Below, piece after piece: positions 18,155 through 26,548 of a stretch of DNA of 64,000 nt. Under the pieces are notes generated by a model. It saw nothing but the letters and a program-made list of their open reading frames with translations, made no database searches and was not told where the DNA came from. The stretch's first letter is position 1. Each line of letters begins with the position of its first letter. Location of the stretch: positions 186,001 through 250,000 of the forward strand of contig CAWCWV010000008.1 in the NCBI GenBank assembly GCA_963799365.1, written 5' to 3'. The stretch comes from Marinirhabdus sp963799365 (GTDB lineage: Bacteria; Bacteroidota; Bacteroidia; Flavobacteriales; Flavobacteriaceae). The position numbers and the translations under genes were made by a program.

Positions 18155-18205
18155 AGCATTTGAAAAAAATTTAGGAGCGACTGAAAATTTTGATTATATT
18201 TAAAT

Positions 18206-18409
18206 ATGCAAATCGAAAGAACAAATAAAGAAATATTAATCCGACTATCCTCTGGAACTGACCTAGTTGGACTTCAACGAATTTTGGACTATCTGAAATT
18301 TCGTGAAATAGCATCTAAGAGCAAAGCTTCCCAGAAACAAATCGACGAACTTTCTTCCGAATCCAAATCTTCTTGGTGGACTAAAAACAAAAGTCGTTTT
18401 GTAAAGTGA
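18206..18409 (+). CDS. antitoxin partner of the PIN-domain toxin
   Basis: 67 residues, MQIERTNKEILIRLSSGTDLVGLQRIL onward, a short basic protein with an N-terminal beta strand and a helical tail ending KSSWWTKNKSRFVK. It overlaps the PIN toxin gene by four bases (GTGA), the arrangement typical of type II antitoxin-toxin pairs. It should bind and neutralise the toxin and repress the operon. The family name is not certain from sequence alone. AT-rich upstream sequence includes TATATTTA just before the ATG. Confidence 0.7.
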   Translation: MQIERTNKEILIRLSSGTDLVGLQRILDYLKFREIASKSKASQKQIDELSSESKSSWWTKNKSRFVK

Positions 18410-18846
18410 AAATCGTAGTTGACACCAATATAATTTTTAGCGGACTTTTAAGCCCAAACGGTACGATTAGTGACCTTTTATTAAATTCATCTGGAATATT
18501 TGATTTTTATGCGCCAACTTATTTACTCGATGAACTAGAAAACCATAAAGAAAAACTATTAAAAATTACTGGATATTCAGAAAAAGAACTTGATTTTCTT
18601 CAGCGGAACTTATTCAAAAAAATAGATTTAATTGATTTAGAATCTATAAGAGAATTGACTTGGGAAAAAGCAATCGAACTGACCAAAAATGTTGATGAAT
18701 TTGACGCCCCATTTATTGCGCTTGCTCTCGAATTAGACTCACCTCTTTGGACAGGAGATAAAAAGCTGATTAAAGGATTAAATAAAAAAGGTGTCGATTG
18801 GATTTTGCCGACTGAAATCGTAACTGAAATAAGGAACTCGCAGTAA
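18406..18846 (+). CDS. PIN-domain ribonuclease toxin (VapC-like, COG1569 type)
   Basis: 146 residues with a GTG start overlapping the antitoxin stop. The PIN acidic residues are visible: D6 in VVDTNI, E43 region in LLDELENH, D97/D100 in NVDEFDAPFIALAL and D118 in LWTGDKKL. PIN toxins cleave RNA with a magnesium-dependent active site and halt growth when the antitoxin is lost. In large integron arrays such modules are thought to prevent loss of cassettes. One of six toxin-antitoxin modules in this window. Confidence 0.85.
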   Translation: MKIVVDTNIIFSGLLSPNGTISDLLLNSSGIFDFYAPTYLLDELENHKEKLLKITGYSEKELDFLQRNLFKKIDLIDLESIRELTWEKAIELTKNVDEFDAPFIALALELDSPLWTGDKKLIKGLNKKGVDWILPTEIVTEIRNSQ

Positions 18847-18853
18847 AAACGCT

Positions 18854-19047
18854 TGCTAACAACGTATATAGCTCATAGCTAGTCAGTTGCTTAATCGAAG
18901 TTAAGGCATATTTGCTAGTCCGCCAAATTTTTTAATTTGGCTTATTGAGAAAAAAGATAATAAGAAAATTAAAAAATTTGGCTCGTGCTCAATCCGAAAA
19001 TAATTTTATAATTTGCACGCTACGAGCCATATACAAGACCGTTGAGC
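18854..19047 (+). other. attC-like site 21 (family C)
   Basis: 194 bp. R'' TGCTAAC, left arm GTATATAGCTCATAGC, right arm GCTACGAGCCATATAC, R' GTTGAGC. Ends of the cassette TTAGCAAGC and GCTTGCTAA complement. Confidence 0.85.
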
Positions 19048-19416
19048 AACAATAAGATCAGATCACTAGGTTGGTTTGCTTTTCGATGTTTATACTGAAG
19101 ACCATTTTAAGAATATCAATCTGATTAGTATAAATCGGATTTCCAAGCTTTGGCGATTTCATCGTTGAGAGTTTACTCTCAGAACGTTGAGACGCTCCCA
19201 AAGCTTGGTAAAGTTAGTGTTTGATTTTCAAAAAATCAAGTAACGGACTGATATTCTTAAAAGTAGTGGTCTGAATTCTTGAATTGTCATCGAAAATTTG
19301 TTTATGACGTCATTTTATAAGCCCTTATAAAAAGCATAAAAAACAAAAAGCAAGATATAATGCGTTATCTGACTGACTTCGTATTCGTCGAATTGCAACT
19401 TAGGGACGAATACTGT
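19042..19416 (+). ncRNA. gene-less cassette N3 copy 2: candidate structured RNA
   Basis: Same sequence as copy 1 at 4976, with all nested stems intact. By eye I find only about three differences over some 505 bp, all in or near the attC part (TGCCATAGG for TGCCGTAGG, TTTAAAGA for TTTAAGGA, CATCTATAA for CATCTGAAA), and none in the stem region. Confidence 0.5.
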
Positions 19417-19551
19417 TGCCAACTGTGCATAATAACAATTTTGCCATAGGGATTAATGAATATTATTTCACTAGTTTTAAAGAAAAATTAAAACATCTAT
19501 AAATAACGTCCTATTTATAGGCAAAACTGTTATTATACAAACCCGTTGCCA
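19417..19551 (+). other. attC-like site 22 (family H)
   Basis: R'' TGCCAAC, arms as in site 4, R' GTTGCCA. Confidence 0.75.
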
Positions 19552-19573
19552 GCAATTAAAAAAACAGAACAAA

Positions 19574-20467
19574 ATGAAAAAAATAGCAGTACAGTTGACC
19601 ATCATTTCTTTATTGACTTTTACATCTTGCTCGAAAGATTTGACTTCGATTCCAGATAAAACAGCGGAACAAATTTCGGCTACCTACCAAATAGAAAAAG
19701 ATGTAGCGTATGGAACTGATTCCGAACAGAATATGGACATTTATCTTTCCAAAGAAGCAAAATCCTATGGCAAGAATAATTACACAATTGTTTTCCTACA
19801 CGGAGGAGCTTATTATTTAAGCGACAAAAGAGAAGAAGAAAGATACATCGAGCCTTATTTAAAAAAAGGGTTAACTGTTGTAAATATGAATTACCGATTA
19901 AAAAAAGGAATTCCAATGGCAACTATGGATTTAACGAACGCTTTAAATTTTCTGAATGCAAACAATAACGACTACGGTTTGAACTTGAATAACATTATTG
20001 TGACAGGTTTTTCTGCTGGAGCTCAAATTGCAACTAATGTCGGTGTATCTCAAAACAACTCTGAATATCCAAATAAACTAAATAGCGGAATAAAAATAAC
20101 TGGAGTAATCAACTTTTCTGGACCTGTTGATGGATTGGACATTGTGGAAAAGATTTTTATTGACCATGATTATGAATTATTTAGTAAAGCTGGTAACGCC
20201 CTTTTCCCATCGGAAAGTTATGAATCAAAAGAAAAAATAGCAGTGTACGAACCAATAACATATCTCGACAAAAATGACCCACCAATATTTATTTGGCACG
20301 GAGGAAAAGACGACCAAATTCCCCCTGAAACATTCGTAGATTTTGTTGAACTACTTGACGACAAAAAGGATTTTGTGGATTATAATCCAGATGGTTTGCA
20401 TAGTCCAAACGAAACGGAATTGAAAAATGCTTACATAAAGATTTTTACGTTTTTAGACGAAATATGA
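19574..20467 (+). CDS. alpha/beta-hydrolase esterase, lipoprotein
   Basis: 297 residues. The signal MKKIAVQLTIISLLTFTSC ends in a lipobox, so it is probably lipid-anchored. The catalytic domain has the oxyanion-hole HGGAYY, the nucleophile elbow GFSAGAQ, an acidic residue in HGGKDDQIPPE and a terminal His in DGLHSP. This order fits the hormone-sensitive-lipase/BD-FAE-like carboxylesterase group acting on acyl or acetyl esters. Substrate unknown. ATG is 28 bases after the crossover. Sole gene of its cassette. Confidence 0.8.
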   Translation: MKKIAVQLTIISLLTFTSCSKDLTSIPDKTAEQISATYQIEKDVAYGTDSEQNMDIYLSKEAKSYGKNNYTIVFLHGGAYYLSDKREEERYIEPYLKKGLTVVNMNYRLKKGIPMATMDLTNALNFLNANNNDYGLNLNNIIVTGFSAGAQIATNVGVSQNNSEYPNKLNSGIKITGVINFSGPVDGLDIVEKIFIDHDYELFSKAGNALFPSESYESKEKIAVYEPITYLDKNDPPIFIWHGGKDDQIPPETFVDFVELLDDKKDFVDYNPDGLHSPNETELKNAYIKIFTFLDEI

Positions 20468-20479
20468 ATCAAAAACTGC

Positions 20480-20696
20480 TGGCAACAACGCATATAATAC
20501 AGCGGTCACATTCGGCTTTAATTAAATTCCCTAACTTTATAGAAAATTTGGAACAGCGGATACATACGTAGTGGCGGCGCCACTGCCCACGGCTGATTCG
20601 CACGCTGACGCTTCCCACAAACCGCTGACGCAGTTTTGTTGGCACTGCCGAAGCTGCCACTCAAGACCCGCCGTATCATATGCAAAACCGTTACCA
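20480..20696 (+). other. attC-like site 23 (family A variant)
   Basis: R'' TGGCAAC, left arm GCATATAATACAGCGG, right arm CCGCCGTATCATATGC, R' GTTACCA. Loop variant with CACAAACCGCTGACGCAG as in site 11. Confidence 0.88.
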
Positions 20697-21049
20697 ATCA
20701 TGGCGCAATTGGAACTTTTCAAAAAAATTATCACGGCTGATAAATCCGCATTTTCGTGCAACTGATTTGAAAGAAGAATGGTTCGTGTTGGAAATAAAAA
20801 CTCTCACGGCTGACAAATCCGCCCACGTCGGATTTAATTGCGCTAGCGGACTATTTGGTTGGCAAAGGTCGGTGGAATGTTACGCAAGGTCGTTTCCGGT
20901 CGTTTGGCAAGTTTGCGCCACGCTAGGTAACAATGCATAAAGTCCATTGCTTCTGATTTTCCTATCGGAAAATCATCGCAGGCGGGAAATGAGGGAAATT
21001 TTAGGTAAATTCGTTAAGACGTTCCGCAACGGAACGTTATGCAAGACCG
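20691..21049 (+). repeat. gene-less cassette N1, copy 5
   Basis: Starts TTACCAATCATGGCGC; attC (family B) at 20925-21055. Carries CCCACGTCGGAT, which breaks the inner hairpin seen in most copies. Confidence 0.85.
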
Positions 21050-21063
21050 TTGGCAAACATTAA

Positions 21064-21402
21064 ATGAAACAGTACAAAAAGGATTTATTAAAAGGTTTTG
21101 AAAAAAGAAAATTCGAGCTGACTGAATTACAGAGCGGAGAATCCTTGCCTTGGTGGATTGAAGAAAAGTGGATTTTAAGCGGATTAAAATCTGAAAATCG
21201 GAACGACAAACTTTATGTCAATTTTTTAACTGATAGAAAATGGGAAAGTGGTACTAAAATCGTGGACGAAATACTAGTGAGTGATTCGGAAATGCAAAAC
21301 TATTCGGATTTTAATTCAAAGATTAATGAATTAGATATGCGAAAAGGTGTTTTCAACGAAAAACTTGAACAGTTTTGGGCTGAATTTGATAGTAAGAAAT
21401 AA
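21064..21402 (+). CDS. hypothetical protein
   Basis: 112 residues, ATG 15 bases after the crossover. Soluble and charged with several tryptophans (SLPWWIEEKWILSG, LEQFWAEF). It looks like a small alpha/beta protein. No family recognised. Sole gene of its cassette. Confidence 0.6.
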   Translation: MKQYKKDLLKGFEKRKFELTELQSGESLPWWIEEKWILSGLKSENRNDKLYVNFLTDRKWESGTKIVDEILVSDSEMQNYSDFNSKINELDMRKGVFNEKLEQFWAEFDSKK

Positions 21403-21406
21403 CGTT

Positions 21407-21620
21407 TGCCAACACCGCATATAATACAGCGGTCACATTCGGCTTCAATTAAATTCCCTAACTTTATAAAAAAATTGATACAGCGGATACATACGTAGTG
21501 GCGGCGCCACTGCCCACGGCTGATTCGCACGCTGCGCTTCCCACTTTCGCTGACGCAAAATGTTGGCACTGCCGAAACTGCCGCTCAAGACCCGCCGTAT
21601 CATATGCAAAACCGTTACCA
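21407..21620 (+). other. attC-like site 25 (family A)
   Basis: R'' TGCCAAC, R' GTTACCA; cassette ends TTGGCAAAC and GTTTGCCAA complement exactly. Confidence 0.88.
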
Positions 21621-21972
21621 ACCATGGCGCAATTGGTACTTTTCAAAATAATTATCACGCGGATAAATCCGTAATTTCGTTCAACTGATTCGAAAGACGA
21701 ATGGTTCGTGTTGGAGATAAAAATTCTCACAGCTGACAAATCCGCCCACGGCGGATTTAATTTTGCAAGCGGACTATTTCGTTGGCAATGGTCGGTGGAA
21801 TGTTACGCAGAGTCGTTTCTGTGCGATTGGCAGGTTTGCGCCACGATAGGTAACAATGCATAAAGTCCATTGCTGCTGATTTTCCTATCGGAAAATCCTC
21901 GCAGACTGGAAATGAGGGAAATTTTAGGTAAATTCGTTAAAACGTTCCGCAACGGAACGTTATGCAAGACCG
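21615..21972 (+). repeat. gene-less cassette N1, copy 6
   Basis: Starts TTACCAACCATGGCGC; attC (family B) at 21848-21978. More diverged than most copies (GCAATGGTCGG, CACGATAGG). Confidence 0.85.
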
Positions 21973-22004
21973 TTAGCTACAACTTAAAATAAAAATTTAG
22001 AAAT

Positions 22005-22532
22005 ATGAAAAACTTAAAACTGACATTAATAGTTTTAATGTTTATTTGTCCATTTACTTATATCCATTCTCAAAATACTCCAGAACCGACTTATGATATA
22101 GAATTCATTCAAGCTGAGTTTAAAAAGAAGAGAAGAAAAACCGAAATCATTTTATTTTTTAAATACGAAAAAGAAAAAGACGAATTAGCGCTTATGAGTA
22201 CTAAACTGACATATAATTTGAATGATGGAAATGGAGATGTAATTGAAATATTAGAAGAATCGAAACATTCAATAATTGTTCACGGAACCATCAATATTAA
22301 GGAGAAAAACCCATTACTTTATTTAAGATTGAGAAACAAAGTCGATTTTGATATTGATAATGAATTATTCATACTTGAATTTCGTTTAAAAAACATAACC
22401 AAAAAATATATTGATAAAATGACATTCAAATACGGACTTTGGGAACCTTCTAAAGTTGATCCTGAATCCAGACCTGATGTAAGAATTGAAACTGAATATC
22501 AAATTGAAATTGAGGATAAAAGCAGTAGCTAA
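22005..22532 (+). CDS. secreted hypothetical protein
   Basis: 175 residues. MKNLKLTLIVLMFICPFTYIHSQ is a signal peptide with probable cleavage after HSQ. The mature part is beta-rich with charged strands (KKRRKTEIILFFKYEKEKDE). No family recognised. The TAA stop falls inside the R'' box AGCTAAC of the next attC. Confidence 0.6.
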   Translation: MKNLKLTLIVLMFICPFTYIHSQNTPEPTYDIEFIQAEFKKKRRKTEIILFFKYEKEKDELALMSTKLTYNLNDGNGDVIEILEESKHSIIVHGTINIKEKNPLLYLRLRNKVDFDIDNELFILEFRLKNITKKYIDKMTFKYGLWEPSKVDPESRPDVRIETEYQIEIEDKSSS

Positions 22533-22742
22533 CACCGCATATAATACAGCGGGTTCAATTGTTAAGTGAATTGGATTTCCTATAAATAATTGTAAATTAG
22601 TCACGCGGATAATCACGTAGTGGCGGCGCCACTGCCCACGGCTGATTCGCACGCTGCGCTTCCCACTTTCGCTGACGCAAAATGTTGGCACTGCCGATGC
22701 TGCCGCTCAAGACCCGCCGTATCATATGCAAAACCGTTACCA
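22527..22742 (+). other. attC-like site 27 (family A)
   Basis: R'' AGCTAAC, left arm GCATATAATACAGCGGG, right arm CCCGCCGTATCATATGC, R' GTTACCA. Confidence 0.88.
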
Positions 22743-23095
22743 ATCATGGCGCAATTGGAACTTCTTAAAAAAAATTATCACGCGGATAAATCCGCAATTT
22801 CGTTCAACTGATTCGAAAGACGAATGGTTCGTGTTGGAGATAAAAATTCTCACGGCTGACAAATCCGCCCACGGCGGATTTAATTGCGCAAGCGGAACAT
22901 TTGGTTGGCAAAGGTCGGTGGAATGTTACGCAGGGTCATTTCTGAGCGTTTGGCAAGTTTGCGCCACGCTAGGTAACAATGCATAAAGTCCATTGCTGCT
23001 GATTTTCCTATCGGAAAATCCTCGCAGACGGGAAATGAGGGAAATTTTAGGTAAATTCGTTAAAACGTTCCGCAACGGAACGTTATGCAAGACCG
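22737..23095 (+). repeat. gene-less cassette N1, copy 7
   Basis: attC (family B) at 22971-23101. Followed directly by copy 8, so this attC has matched R'' and R' boxes (AGGTAAC and GTTACCA). Confidence 0.85.
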
Positions 23096-23454
23096 TTACC
23101 AATCATGGCGCAATTGGAACTTTCCACAAAAAATATCACGGCTGATAAATCCGCAATTTCGTGCAACTTATTTAAAAGAAGAATGGTTCGTGTTGGAAAT
23201 AAAAACTCTCACGGCTGACAAATCCGCCCACGGCGGATTTAAATGCGCAAGCGGAACATTTGGTTGGCAAAGGTCGGTGGAATGTTACGCAGGGTCGTTT
23301 CTGAGCGTTTGGCAAGTTTGCGCCACGCTAGGTAACAATGCATAAAGTCCATTGCTGCTGATTTTCCTATCGGAAAATCATCGCAGGCGGGAAATGAGGG
23401 AAATTTTAGGTAAATTCGTTAAGACGTTCCGCAACGGAACGTTATGCAAAACCG
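23096..23454 (+). repeat. gene-less cassette N1, copy 8
   Basis: Second of a tandem pair; attC (family B) at 23330-23460. Confidence 0.85.
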
Positions 23455-23476
23455 TTGGCAACAAGCGAAAAAAAAA

Positions 23477-23508
23477 TTCGTTATAAAATTGATAATTCAG
23501 TATCTTTG
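23477..23508 (+). promoter_or_regulatory. promoter of RelE/ParE-type TA cassette
   Basis: TATCTTTG (23501-23508) fits the Bacteroidota -7 element TAnnTTTG, and TTCG 20 bases upstream fits a degenerate -33 element. It lies inside the cassette, before the antitoxin ATG at 23525, so the module does not depend on an array promoter. Confidence 0.6.
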
Positions 23509-23524
23509 ATAAAAGCCTAATAAA

Positions 23525-23749
23525 ATGGATATACAATCGAGAAAAATAGAGTTCGTACAGGAATTTTTAAAACTTCAGAGTGAAGAGGCTATTTCTCGTC
23601 TTGAAAAGATGCTAAAGAAAGAATCAAAAGTAGTGGAAATTGAACCAATGACTCAGGAAAAATTGAATAAACGTATTGACCAGTCAGAATCGGATTTTGA
23701 AAATAACCGCTATAAAAGTAGTTCAGATCTTTTAGCCAAATTCAATTAA
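23525..23749 (+). CDS. antitoxin of RelE/ParE-type module
   Basis: 74 residues, helical, with FVQEFLKLQSEEAISRLEKML followed by a polar linker and KLNKRIDQSE. It is clearly related to the antitoxin at 59804 (shared EFLKLQSE.AI.RLEK and LNKRID.S). The toxin gene follows after five bases. As usual for this layout it should wrap around the toxin and repress its own promoter. Confidence 0.75.
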   Translation: MDIQSRKIEFVQEFLKLQSEEAISRLEKMLKKESKVVEIEPMTQEKLNKRIDQSESDFENNRYKSSSDLLAKFN

Positions 23750-23754
23750 TAGCA

Positions 23755-24066
23755 ATGCAAATTATATGGTCAGACTTTGCAGATAGTCAGCTCGACGAAA
23801 TTTTTGAACATTATAAAGAACAAGCTGGAATAAGGGTTGCCAAAAAACATCTAAAAAGTATCGTCCTTGCCCCTAATTTACTTTCAAAAAACCCAGAAAT
23901 AGGACAAAAGGAAGAATTATTAGAAGGAAGAGATATTGAATATCGATATTTTCTTTTTAAAAGCTACAAACTCATCTACTCTGTTGACTCAAAAAAAGGA
24001 TTTATTAAAATTGCCGATGTTTTCGATACAAGACAATATCCACCAAAAATCAAGCGAAAAAAATAA
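23755..24066 (+). CDS. RelE/ParE-superfamily toxin
   Basis: 103 residues with the RelE/ParE fold pattern: N-terminal strand and helices (IIWSDFADSQLDEIFEHYKEQA), then NPEIGQKEELL, then strands EYRYFLFKSYKLIYSV and KIADVFDTRQYP. The ending DVFDTRQYPPKIKRKK is shared with the toxin at 60022. It may be a ribosome-dependent endoribonuclease or a gyrase poison; sequence alone does not decide. Stabilising cargo of the array. Confidence 0.8.
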   Translation: MQIIWSDFADSQLDEIFEHYKEQAGIRVAKKHLKSIVLAPNLLSKNPEIGQKEELLEGRDIEYRYFLFKSYKLIYSVDSKKGFIKIADVFDTRQYPPKIKRKK

Positions 24067-24075
24067 AGCGCCAGT

Positions 24076-24269
24076 TGCCAACAACGCATATAATACAGCG
24101 GTCACATTTGGCTAAAATTAAATTCCCTAACTTTATAGAAAAATTTGGTAGCGCGGAAAAATATGTAGAGGCGGCGCCACTGCCCACGGCTGATTCGCAC
24201 GCTGGCGCTTCCAACGCTAGCCGATGCAGCCGCTCAAGACCCGCCGTATCATATGCAAACCCGTTACCA
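24076..24269 (+). other. attC-like site 30 (short family A)
   Basis: 194 bp. R'' TGCCAAC, arms as family A, R' GTTACCA, but the loop is shortened to GCTGGCGCTTCCAACGCTAGCCGATGCAGCC, so part of the terminal structure is deleted. Confidence 0.85.
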
Positions 24270-24623
24270 ACCATGGCGCAATTGGAACTTTTTATAAAAA
24301 ATATCTCGGCTGATAAATCCGCAAATTCGTTCAACTGATTTGAAAGAAGAATGGTTCGTGTTGGAAATAAAAATTCTCACGGCTGACAAATCCGCCCACG
24401 GCGGATTTAATTGCGCAAGCGGACTATTTCGTTGGCAAAGGTCGGTGGAATGTTACGCAGGGTCGTTTCCGGGCGATTGGCAAGTTTTGCGCCACGCTAG
24501 GTAACAATGCATAAAGTCCATTGCTGCTGATTTTCCTATCGGAAAATCATCGCAGGCGGGAAATGAGGGAAATTCTAATTATATTCGTTAAAACGTTCCG
24601 CAACGGAACGTTATGCAAACCCG
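24264..24623 (+). repeat. gene-less cassette N1, copy 9
   Basis: attC (family B) at 24499-24629. Carries GCAAGTTTTGCGCC with one extra T relative to most copies. Confidence 0.85.
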
Positions 24624-24637
24624 TTGGCAAATATTTA

Positions 24638-25156
24638 ATGAACAAATCTAAAAATAATACCAAATCATCATATTTCAGTATCTTAATTCTTGGAATTATC
24701 CTAATAATTCTAGAACTGATTGCTTCATATTTGAGTTATGAAAATTATGGTGGATTATATCCAGGTTTTATTCTTCTATTAATAATGCTAAACGTCATTC
24801 CATTAATCTTTTTAATTCAAAAAAAGAACCTTTTGTCTTTAGTCCTAATGCTCTCCATAGCGATTTTGATAGTACCGAATCAAATAATACACTCCAAAAA
24901 ATTGAGTTTATTGAAAATTGAGGGGGCGAATATTGTTAACTATGTTTACATGAATAAATTGAAGGAAGGTGAATTCCCATCTGATCTTTCTGATTACAAT
25001 TTTAGATATCCAGAACTAAAAGATAATTTCGGTTATCAAGATCTTACAAAAGAAAAAAAAGAAGATTTTATAGTTCGATATAATGTCGGATCAAAAACGA
25101 CTTCCTTTTTTTATTTCCACAGTTATGGACCATATTGGAATTATGAAAACGATTGA
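24638..25156 (+). CDS. multi-pass membrane protein, unknown
   Basis: 172 residues from the ATG 14 bases after the crossover. Three hydrophobic segments: YFSILILGIILIILELIASYL, YPGFILLLIMLNVIPLIFLI and LLSLVLMLSIAILIV, then a soluble C-terminal part of about 70 residues ending FYFHSYGPYWNYEND. No family recognised. Sole gene of its cassette. Confidence 0.6.
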   Translation: MNKSKNNTKSSYFSILILGIILIILELIASYLSYENYGGLYPGFILLLIMLNVIPLIFLIQKKNLLSLVLMLSIAILIVPNQIIHSKKLSLLKIEGANIVNYVYMNKLKEGEFPSDLSDYNFRYPELKDNFGYQDLTKEKKEDFIVRYNVGSKTTSFFYFHSYGPYWNYEND

Positions 25157-25168
25157 TTGAAAAACATT

Positions 25169-25382
25169 TGCCAACACCGCATATAATACAGCGGTCACAT
25201 TCGGCTTCAATTAAATTTCCTAACTTTATAAAAAATTTGGTACAGCGGATAAATACGTAGTGGCGGCGCCACTGCCCACGGCTGATTCGCACGCTGCGCT
25301 TCCCACTTTCGCTGACGCAAAATGTTGGCACTTCCGATGCTGCCGCTAAAAACCCGCCGTATCATATGCAAGACCGTTATAC
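25169..25382 (+). other. attC-like site 32 (family A)
   Basis: R'' TGCCAAC, R' GTTATAC; cassette ends TTGGCAAAT and ATTTGCCAA complement. Confidence 0.88.
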
Positions 25383-25400
25383 ACCATTTGAACACCAACA

Positions 25401-25922
25401 ATGAGAATACTTTTAATAATAGCTTTGATTGTTTTATTTTCAAGTTGTAAATCAAAAATCGTCAAGTTAGCTGATTATGGAAAGCTAGATACAAGATTTG
25501 TTTGCAGTTCGGAACAGTATAAAGATGCAAATCTAATTTTGAAAATATCTGATTCTGAATTTCGATTTAATCTTGAAGAATTCGAAAATAATATGACTGA
25601 TAGAAATTATGGAGAATTCAAAAGTGAATTAGATAAACTGAAAAAACATCAATCGGAAAACACTTTGGATATTTATCTTACTCAATTTGAACGTGGATAT
25701 ATAACTAAGAATTCTGATACCATTTATGCGATTAATAGTTACGGAACGAGTATAACTCTTGACGAACTTTTTAAAGCTGGAAAATTCAATCTTAAATCTC
25801 CAAAAAAAATAAAATGTGTTGAACACAGAGGTTGGGAACCGAATTATCAAGGTACTATTTATTCTGAATGGATTATGAATAAAAAAATTATAAAACGGAT
25901 TGATTTAGGATACGTTAACTGA
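25401..25922 (+). CDS. putative lipoprotein, unknown
   Basis: 173 residues. MRILLIIALIVLFSSCKSK is a lipoprotein signal with the cysteine at 16. The mature part is charged, alpha/beta, with FRFNLEEFENNMTDRNY and a C-terminal EWIMNKKIIKRIDLGYVN. No family recognised. ATG 24 bases after the crossover. Confidence 0.6.
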   Translation: MRILLIIALIVLFSSCKSKIVKLADYGKLDTRFVCSSEQYKDANLILKISDSEFRFNLEEFENNMTDRNYGEFKSELDKLKKHQSENTLDIYLTQFERGYITKNSDTIYAINSYGTSITLDELFKAGKFNLKSPKKIKCVEHRGWEPNYQGTIYSEWIMNKKIIKRIDLGYVN

Positions 25923-25936
25923 TATTAGAAAACGGT

Positions 25937-26152
25937 GTATAACAACGCATATAATACAGCAGGTCACATTCGGCTTAAATTAAAATTCCTTAAATTTAAA
26001 AAAAATTGGTACAGCGGATAAATACGTAGTGGCGGCGCCACTGCCCACGGCTGATTCGCACGCTGACGCTTCCCACTTTCGCTGACGCAAAATGTTGGCA
26101 CTGCCGATGCTGCCGCTAAAGACCCGCCGTATCATATGCAAAACCGTTACCA
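25937..26152 (+). other. attC-like site 33 (family A)
   Basis: R'' GTATAAC, matching the cassette start TTATACACC; left arm GCATATAATACAGCAGG, right arm CCCGCCGTATCATATGC, R' GTTACCA. Confidence 0.88.
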
Positions 26153-26505
26153 ATCATGGCGCAATTGGAACTTTTCAAAAAAATTATCACGGCTGATAAA
26201 TCCGGAATTTCGTTCAACTGATTTGAAAAAAGAATGGTTCGTGTTTGTGATAAAAATTCTCACGGCTGACAAATCCGCCCACGGCGGATTTAATTTTGCA
26301 AGCGGACTATTTCGTTGGCAAAGGTCGGTGGAATGTTACGTAGGTTCGTTTCTGAGCGTTTGGCAAGTTTGCGCCACGCTAGGTAACAATGCATAAAGTC
26401 CATTGCTTCTGATTTTCCTATCGGAAAATCATCGCAGGCGGGAAATGAGGGAAATTCTAATTATATTCGTTAAAACGTTCCGCAACGGAACGTTATGCAA
26501 GACCG
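26147..26505 (+). repeat. gene-less cassette N1, copy 10
   Basis: attC (family B) at 26381-26511. Confidence 0.85.
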
Positions 26506-26548
26506 TTAGCCTTCATTTAACAAAAATCGATAAAACCAACAAAAAAAT

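Noticed and set aside
18195..18202. TATATTTA as the promoter of the PIN toxin-antitoxin pair
   Set aside because: It lies only three bases before the ATG, so transcription would start after the start codon; kept only as AT-rich context.
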